Assembly (NCBI GenBank): GCA_950106755.1
Contig: OX467082.1
Location: 10,664,001 to 10,728,000 of the forward strand
Length of the DNA: 64,000 bases
Source: Climacium dendroides
Lineage: Eukaryota > Streptophyta > Bryopsida > Hypnales > Climaciaceae
Direction: 5' to 3'
How positions within the stretch are numbered: the first letter of the stretch is position 1; every line of letters begins with the position of its first letter. This document shows positions 56,590 to 64,000 of the stretch, piece by piece. The position numbers were made by a program, and so were the translations under genes. The notes under the pieces were generated by a model. It saw nothing but the letters and a program-made list of their open reading frames with translations, ran no database searches and had not been told where the DNA came from.

Positions 56590-58960
56590 GGTCAAGAACC
56601 AGGCTTCAATGCAGGAGCATGCAGTGGAATGCAGAAGTATGACTTCCCATAAGGTAGTATGGCCTTAAAGCGCCCATCTTCTTCAAACTGTCTTGTAGGT
56701 AGCTGTAGAATGAATGTCAAGTGATCTTTGAATGGACCTCTCTGGTCTGTTAATGAATTCAAGAAAAGTTATTATTTTTATTGTAAGAGCCAATCATTGC
56801 CTTTGGTTTCTGCACATTTCTTTATAAGTCACAAGGGGACGGATTTTGGGACACCTATGGTCACAAATAGGTGCCTATGACCTGAATCTTTGAAAATTCA
56901 TAAATAATTCAAAAATGCTTGGAAAAATACGAAACTACTTGTGTTGTGTTCTGCATCTATTTTTCTTTCTCTGAAAAATGGGCTAAAAATCATTTTGTCC
57001 ATGAAAACCTGTAAAAAAGGCAAAATAGCTGGTAAATGGTCGCTTTAAGGCCATACTACCTTACTTGAATAGAAGCCTTTACTACAATAAGAGGAAATGG
57101 GGACGATGGAGTAATCTTCAAATTCAACATTGTTTCAAGATTGGGATTTGGACCAGCAGAAACTATCTTGCCAACACCAACTCTGAGCGATGTTCATTAC
57201 ATCTAATTCTTCAGTTGCAGTAAAAACCCTATTTTCAATAAAATTGAATGAATATAAGGAGAACTTTCATAAAATACCAGCCATAGGGATGGATAGCAGA
57301 CCTACAGGTTGCGACAAGTGTCTCCTACAGGAGATAAAGTAAACTACAGTAGCCCATTGTGGTCAGATGACCCATTCTGGTCAACTAGGGAGTGCTTTTT
57401 TCTTCATTATGTGAAATTTTGGCCTTAATGCATGTAAGAAATGACAGTCATGGATTGATAGTGAGTGCATGGATTCAACTTTTGAGAGGGAATTCAATGT
57501 CATGGATTGATAGTGATCGCAACTTTTGAGAGGGAATTCAATGTCAAAAATGACTTTTTAGTCCTTCCTTTTTAGAAAATATTCATAACTGCTTTGAGTG
57601 AATGACATGAGCATCATGGAGTTAGATTTTGTTGGTGATGGGATGATCTACAGACTCTTTGGGGCTGAACACTTCAAAAATTCATAACAAATCCATACTT
57701 TGTTGGAAAAATACAATTTCAATTGCTCTCACTATTTCTCACACTTGCCTACACATGGAAAAAAAATTGAAAATGTCAGCAACAGCATGTGGCTGAACTC
57801 CTAATTCTGACCACAAGAGGCTGATTTACCTTATGTCCAGAGCAGTACTGTTGGAAAATTTTGAAATGCTTTCATCCATTTGCCAATCTGTAGCCAATTC
57901 CCACAATCACCTGTAAAACACATAGAGGAGGATGACAAACTAAGCATTAACCTCAAAGTACCAAAGACGTTGTGATATTTTAGTACCATTCAATAACTCA
58001 AATGCAAGACTTCTTTAGGTTGGTATTACTTTCAATTGTTGACCAACACATTCATGGACTCTCATGCTATAAAATTTTACCCTTGTTTGCATAATAGTCA
58101 TAACCACCTAATCAATCCAATTGGTCATGTTTAAGCCCTTGGAATCTAAATCCTTCAAGGGTTATCCTACTCATGAAGGCCCTGCACATGAGCAAACATT
58201 TTCCATAGTATAGATCAAAATCCCTCGTCCAAAGCGTACACCACCAAAACATGGTGCAAGATTCTCAAAGCAAGGATAGAGATAGACACCCTTAAGACTT
58301 TCAAATCTATTTTTTGTTTTTTTAGAGTTTTAGGGTTTTAGAATTAGGGATTCACTACTCAATGGACATATCCAGAAGGTAAAACTTCCAAGAGCAAAAG
58401 CCCCATTAGTTGAGCTCCCTCCATTTTGTTGGCATACCATATGGGTTGCAAACCATAGCTCCAAAGGAATGGGATTCTCCTCCTATTTGTTCTTCCCCAA
58501 ATAAAATGAAAGTACCTTTGAAAATAGAGATTTCATTCTTTTAAAAATGACCAACTTGATTGATCACAGTGTGAAAAATGGAATGCAAATGGGTCTAAAA
58601 TTTCATATCATGAACATGAATGAACAATACAAGTGTTGGTCTCAAAAGAATTAAATTGAAGAAAGTCTCTACACGAACTATTCAAAACTCCCTATGTGGG
58701 CTTCTCTTTTTACGTTCTCAACAAATCCCTTACAACTGAAGGTAGTTACTACAATCTTTTGAAAACAAGTTCGAACAAAATCTAAAATCAATAATCTTCA
58801 TCTATGCAATGATTGAATCACACAAGGAGTATTACTTATAAAATCAAGTCCAAATCCCATAGCCTAAAGACAATCCATCCATCCAATACAAAAGAAATGA
58901 GACACTTTCTTGATTACAACAACTAAAGATGCTTTGTACAAATAATACTCCTCTACCCAA
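56590..58960 (-). repeat. Repeat family R3, copy B, interrupted by a MITE
   Basis: Starts with GCAGGAGCATGCAGTGGAATGC, like 51190-51210, and continues after the MITE with TTGAATAG(A)AG...ACTACAATAA, then follows copy A to about 58960. 57300-57835 holds extra sequence with GTCATGGATTGATAGTGA repeated at about 57446 and 57493. Confidence 0.6.
56652..57061. mobile_element. 410-bp MITE with 21-bp perfect TIRs and TA target duplication
   Basis: Left AGGTAGTATGGCCTTAAAGC(G) at 56652-56672; right its exact reverse complement at 57041-57061; TA on both sides (56650-56651 and 57062-57063). The paralogous empty site in copy A reads CCCATGCTTGAATAG, against CCCA-TA...TA-CTTGAATAG here. It carries no coding capacity. 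The TA duplication points to the Tc1/mariner superfamily. Confidence 0.9.
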
Positions 58961-59164
58961 GGTAGTGTAGGTTAATAATTGGGACCTTACAACTTCAAAT
59001 TTCAACATTTCATATGTAATTCAAACTATAGAGCAATACACCACATCCATCTTTTACAAATAAGTGAGTTGTGTGAAGGAGTCATTCAAAGCTCTAAGAG
59101 CTGTGGTACAATGTTATTCAATGTCTCCAAAGATTGTACTAAATATGGGATTTTAGAATTTTTG

Positions 59165-61380
59165 TGATCTTGTTTTGAAGGCTTCCAATTGAATTTGGAA
59201 GTTCCACAAGTTGATCACAACCTCATATGTACAACACCTTCAAGTTGCTAAAGTTTTCAAGAGGTTCAAGTAACCTTCGAATTTCACTTGTAATGAAATT
59301 CAAATGTTTCAAGTTTTAGAAATCTCCAAAAGAATCTAGGAGCTCTACAAACCATTTACCATTGTTCAAATCCGACCTCTCCAAGTTGCTCAAGTTTCCA
59401 AAAGATTCAAGTAATCTTTAGATTTCACTTGTGTCAAGAATCAAATATTTTGAATTTGGAAGGCCTCCAAATGAATCTAGGAGCTCTACAAGCTGATTGC
59501 AATTCATTAATTGCAAACACTTCAAGTTGCTCCATGTTTTTAAGGATTTAGGTATACTTTGAATATTACTGTGAAAGAAATTCAATATTTTCAAGTTTTC
59601 CAAGTCTTCAAACTAATTTGGTATCTCCATACACTCATGGGAGCACTCTAAGTTGCTCAATGTTAAAAAAGATTCAAGTAAATTTTGGATTCAACATTTG
59701 AAGAAATTCAAGAACTTCAAATTTTGGAGGCCACAAAAAGAATTTGGGAACTTCATATGGAAATAGCAATAACTTCTACCTAAACCCTCCAAGTTGCTCA
59801 ACATTCCAAAAAATATAGGTAAACTTTGGATTCCATGAATATAGAAAATCTTTAAATTTTGGAGGCTACCAAATGCATCTGGTAACCATATGAGCATATT
59901 ACAATATATTAAATTCAACACTTCCAACTTCCTAAAGGATTGTTCCAAATTTTGGAGGCCTCCAAAATGAATTTGGTAGCCCTATGAGTGTACTATGATA
60001 TATTAGATCCAACACTTTTAACTTCTTAGCAGTTTAATCCAAATTTTGAAGGCTTCCAAATGAATTTAGTTCATCCTTTGGCATATGATAAGAATTTAGA
60101 ACAAGTGCTTCCAATTTCTTCCAATTTCCAAAAGATTCAATCTCTCAATCAAATTATCCTTTCAAAACCACATCTCCAACTTGCTATTTTCGAATGCCCC
60201 AACAAAATCTCCAATGATTTAAGGACATTTTTATTTAACACAAGCAAACACAAGTTTTTTTTGGAAATGATGGCAACAAAATGAAACCATTTATCCACTT
60301 CAACATTCGCAGTCCTTTCATGAGAGAAAGGTCAACTTGAATTCCAAGCTTCCATGAAAGGATCAAACTTTCAAGAGAATCAAGTAAATCAAGTAGTGAC
60401 TACATTAACAATTACAAAATGTAATCAATTACAATTATAAGATGTTTGCTTCTAATTATTTCCTAAATCAAACTAGGCAAAGATAAATTAAATTAGAATG
60501 TATTGCATGTTTCACGTACTAAAACTAAAAGAAGACTACATGAGCAACAACTACTAGATTGTCAAATATCAACTAGCATAAATACCACTCCTAAACTCTT
60601 TTAAGATTTTGCTCTAATATAATACAATTAAACGACATGATAATGATCTTTTCAAAAGATTAACCAAATTAAAGGTCAATGGTTACAAAACACTATTTAT
60701 CCTTGTTTAGAAATGACAAGGATTTAAAACCCCACAAGCATTTGTCCATACTTGATATTTTTTGCTTGGAAATTGCATGGCCCATGTGTCACAAAAGGCT
60801 GTGCATGCCAAAGGCACCATCCTCATCTATTCTAATCAATGCCTTCTCAACAAGGGTCCACATGCCAAATACTATAAACCAACCTTGAGATTTCCAAACA
60901 AGTTTAGCCACCTCTACAAATTGTTCCAATAACATGCATGCATTATCCAAAAAAAATTCTTGATGTTCTTCTCAAAAAGAATCATAGCTAACCTGAAGAC
61001 ATTCAAATACCTTTTTCTCATCTATGATAGTGCCACAACTCAACTTCTTCAAAACTTCCTTTCAAATCTCCATCCTTCTCATACCGCAAAAGAAATTAAC
61101 CTACAAACCTTCAACACCAATGGAACTCCACCACATGCCCTACTAACGTTTCCAACAAGATCTCCAAATCCTAAAGGTACCATCATACCACCTCCAAATG
61201 CATGACATGAAAAAACACTTCGAGAAACATGCTCACTCAATAATTGAACCTTATGAATGTGAACCTCTTCATTGAGGTGAAATGAAATTGACTTCTCAAA
61301 TACCACATGAATTGTGCAAAATTCTCCAAAAAGATAACTAGGGGTGTCATTTGGATTGCATGCAAAATGCATTTTCAAGA
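59165..61380 (-). pseudogene. NLR disease-resistance gene remnant (NB-ARC end plus LRRs)
   Basis: Read on the minus strand from 61380: VFSCHAF and ACGGVPLVLKV, the RNBS-D-like and GLPL motifs of an NB-ARC domain; near 60850, ALIRIDEDGAFGMHSLL then TGA then HMGHAI, matching the MHD-type MHDLLR-x-MGR region with Arg codon CGA likely changed to TGA; then leucine-rich repeats at 59948-59418 (LPDAFGSLQNLK, IPKSLKTWSNLKCL). Frames shift between pieces and stops are common. The P-loop region is not visible. It has lost function as an immune receptor. Confidence 0.65.
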
Positions 61381-61399
61381 ATGTTGGCCTCTAACAATG

Positions 61400-62039
61400 G
61401 ATTTGCAATCCAAAAAGGATTCAACCCAACTCTTTTCAAAGCTTTGTATTAAAAGTCTAAAATACCCGACTTGGTATAATGGCTTGTATAACTTATGAAA
61501 ACATCATAGTTTCCAAATTCAGCTGCACCACAACCAATGATCAAAATACTTCAAAAATCACCACATCCAAATAGCATCAATTTATGGTTGCAATCAAATT
61601 CAACGGTTTATAAAACTGTAAACGATCATACTTCAAAATTCAATAAGAAAAGAGCAAGTTAGTAGAGAGACCAAGTGTAAACTAACCATACCTTCAAATG
61701 CACACTATCTCTTACCAAGCTTTGCATCACTCTTCAAAGCGCTTATCATGCATGCCAGAATTGCTACTACAATAATAGAATGCAGACCAATGATTAGAAG
61801 AAACAAAGAGAGACCATGCTCACCGCTACAATATTAGATTACACACCAATGATTAGAAGAAATAAAGAACAACCTTGCAGTTCTAACAAAATACACAAGT
61901 TTTTAATTCACTCAACCCACAAGAGTTACTACTTTTGTGGCCTTGGAAAGCCAGATTCTAAGGGAAATTAGGTTAGCACAATAGACAAAATAATTGATAA
62001 AGAACCACACTTACATACAATGTCAACTTCCTTCTACTC
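61400..62039. other. AT-rich spacer
   Basis: TACACACCAATGATTAGAAGAAA-like phrases near 61784 and 61841 form a small direct repeat. No gene is supported. Confidence 0.5.
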
Positions 62040-62460
62040 AGGAAGTGATAGCTTTTACAATGTCCGTGTGGAGTTTCAAGATACAAGTGATGTTCATTAG
62101 AGTCATTCCTACACTGGTAGTGAAAAATGATTAGGAACCTCCACTTTGAATGAATTGGAATGAATGTAAGGAGAACTTTAATAAAATGCCAACTTCAAGG
62201 ATAAATAACCAACTTGTAGGATGGGGAGAGTGTTGTCTATAGGCAATACATCCAACACTGTATTGTTGGAAAATATCCAAGTGCTTCCAGCCATCTGCCA
62301 TTTACAACATCTCCCACAACCACCTATGTAACACATAGAATGAGGTGACAAACCAAGCATTAACCCCAATGTGCCACAAATGTCTAGTTTTCTTAGCACC
62401 ATTCAGTAACTCAATAGTATCCTATTTTTTGAGTGGATAGTGAGGGACAAGTGCATTTCT
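62040..62460 (-). repeat. Repeat family R3, copy C (partial)
   Basis: Aligns with 51640-51930: GGAGAACTTTAATAAAATGCCA(A/G)CTTCAAGG, TTGGAAAATATCC(A/G)AGTGC, AGCCATCTGCCATT and ACAAAC(C/T)AAGCATTAA appear in the same order. Truncated compared with copies A and B. Confidence 0.75.
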
Positions 62461-63399
62461 ATTAATGCAAGCCCCTCCTTATCTGCTCATACCCCTATTC
62501 ATTCATCCCCCCCTTGGTTTAAATTTTAAAATTTATTAATCCCCTTACCACCCTTTACAAGATGTATTTGTTATTTGATTTTCTTATATTTCACCCCCCC
62601 CTCTTCCTATTTGTAATTCTAGAAGATGGAAAGGAGTTGCAAATAATATGAGATATGTGAGCCTCTATCCATATTCCGTATCCATACCATCTCCCGTATC
62701 TAAATTTGTATCCCATACTAGTATCCCATATCCATATATATCTTATTTTCAAAATCCGCTGCAGAGAAGGGGCCTAGATTAGATGGCTATTGATTTTTTC
62801 ATGGTGGTGGGGGACATTATTTTCCCTGCAGGGTGCGTCGCATCTTTTCAGGAGATAGTAACTCACATGAAGACATTCTTTTATTCGATAGTATATTATA
62901 TTGTTGACCAACACCTTCATTGATTCTCGTGAAATAAGATGCTTCTTGGCCCCACTTTAAAATCCTAAGGATCCTATATTATTTTTAAAAATAAAAATGC
63001 ATCCACTATCTTTCAGATTTGTTTGGAGGTTTGAGTAGTAGTTAGGCAGTGCCTGCCTGTTCTGAGGACATAGTTATAAACTGTGGAAAACATTGAATCC
63101 CATACATGAATTACAAAAAGAAGTACTCGTGTCATTTTGCACAAATTTCCAATGGGTTACACTAGTCATTTTTTCCATTGGATGTGAAAAATGTTAAAAT
63201 TCACCTGGACATGAACAAGCCTAGTGCCAGCTTCAAGTAGCAGCTTGTTGACTTCCAGTGTTGTCTGCAAGCCTCTATGCAGAACCTGCCAAACCGTAAA
63301 CTCGGACAACTCGTAAGACCTGCCAAGTAAGCACAACTCGTAAGCACAACAAGTCAAGCAGCCTTGCGCTGTGCAAGCAAGGGAGTCCCTGAAGTTTCG
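62461..63399. other. Spacer with possible exon-like minus frame
   Basis: A 94-codon minus frame (63166-63450) with a GT donor-like site after LVHVQ could be an exon of the gene from which family R3 derives, but no domain is recognised. A repeated GTATCC(C)ATA(T/C) run lies near 62680-62740. Confidence 0.35.
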
Positions 63400-63850
63400 A
63401 AATCGAAACCATCGCTTTGTGCTACTGTTGTTGCAGCTCCAAAGGTCCAAAGATCACAAGAAGAATTAATCCCTAAATGATGGACCCACGACCATTGATT
63501 GAACCATGACCACTATCCATCACTCAATTTGTTGTCATTTTGCAACTAGATATGTATGAAAAAAAATTATTTATTTTTCAAAGATGAAATTATATGTCTT
63601 CTATACTTCACAAAAAATTTAGAACGAAAAGTGAAGAAAAATCACATCAAATAGAAAATTATCTCAAAAAATCTGAAAATTTCACCATGTGTGTATATTA
63701 CAATGACTAACATCATCATGTAAAGTCAATTTCCATGTCATTCTATGATTAAAAAATAATAGACATTGAAAATACATTCAAGTTCAAATTGCAATAAAAT
63801 ATTCAATATTAGGAATTTTTTCAAAATTCAAATTTGAGTAGAAACCATAG
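63400..63850 (+). repeat. Partner of the direct repeat at 54780-55230
   Basis: Same landmarks in the same order as the first copy; here the sequence around 63790 contains an extra TTGCAATAAAATATTC. The remaining bases to the window end are AT-rich without features. Confidence 0.8.
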
Positions 63851-64000
63851 TATATGAACTTCATTTTGTTAGGTGGACTCAAATTCAAAAAATATCATTT
63901 TTGTAGAGAAATTTCAAATTTAGAGCAAAGAAGAAAAACTCCCCAAAATACACTAAAATAGCATATTCTATGATTGGGTTTTCTTACTAACTTCTCATTT

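Overview
The window looks like a transposon-rich, gene-poor stretch of a large land-plant nuclear genome. The evidence is a plant-type SUVR histone methyltransferase, an NLR resistance-gene remnant, Arabidopsis-type CCCTAAA telomere-like runs, spliceosomal introns with GT/AG borders, and long AT-rich spacers. A gymnosperm or seed-free plant is my guess; the species cannot be read from the sequence. I found no rRNA, tRNA or CRISPR array.

Layout. 1-3.35 kb is AT-rich decayed transposon sequence. 3.35-15.05 kb is a GC-richer block with three genes on the minus strand: an intact unknown 212-aa ORF, a multi-exon HECT ubiquitin-ligase pseudogene, and a three-exon DDE integrase pseudogene. All three share a related module upstream and another downstream, so they look like cassettes of one element ('element 1'). 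37.2-40.9 and 45.8-50.9 kb are two more blocks of the same composition on the plus strand; they carry two related coiled-coil genes. All these blocks are saturated with CCAATTGG and one-base variants. A diverged inverted repeat at 3.35-3.83 and 50.49-50.88 kb suggests that they once formed, or were bounded as, one giant element later split by insertions.

19.0-33.2 kb is a second unit ('element 2') with a RING/coiled-coil gene and a SUVR-type SET-domain gene on the plus strand, facing a three-exon DDE-type transposase gene on the minus strand. Its noncoding DNA is enriched in a different palindromic motif, AGTACT (AAGTAC/GTACTT). 42.0-44.6 kb holds an intact two-exon 320-aa gene for a C2H2 zinc finger plus a 2OG-Fe(II) dioxygenase resembling TET/JBP DNA-modifying enzymes, between an inverted repeat and a minisatellite. 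51-64 kb is AT-rich, with three diverged copies of a repeat, a 410-bp MITE with a TA target duplication, and an NLR pseudogene.

The main theme: the mobile units in this window carry chromatin- or protein-modifying enzymes (HECT ligase, RING protein, SUVR methyltransferase, TET-like dioxygenase), and two of them fill their noncoding DNA with their own short palindromic motif. The broken genes are broken almost only by single stop codons, mainly TAG, at positions that fit CAG to TAG or CGA to TGA change, with few or no frameshifts. This is what heavy plant CHG/CG cytosine methylation followed by deamination would leave.
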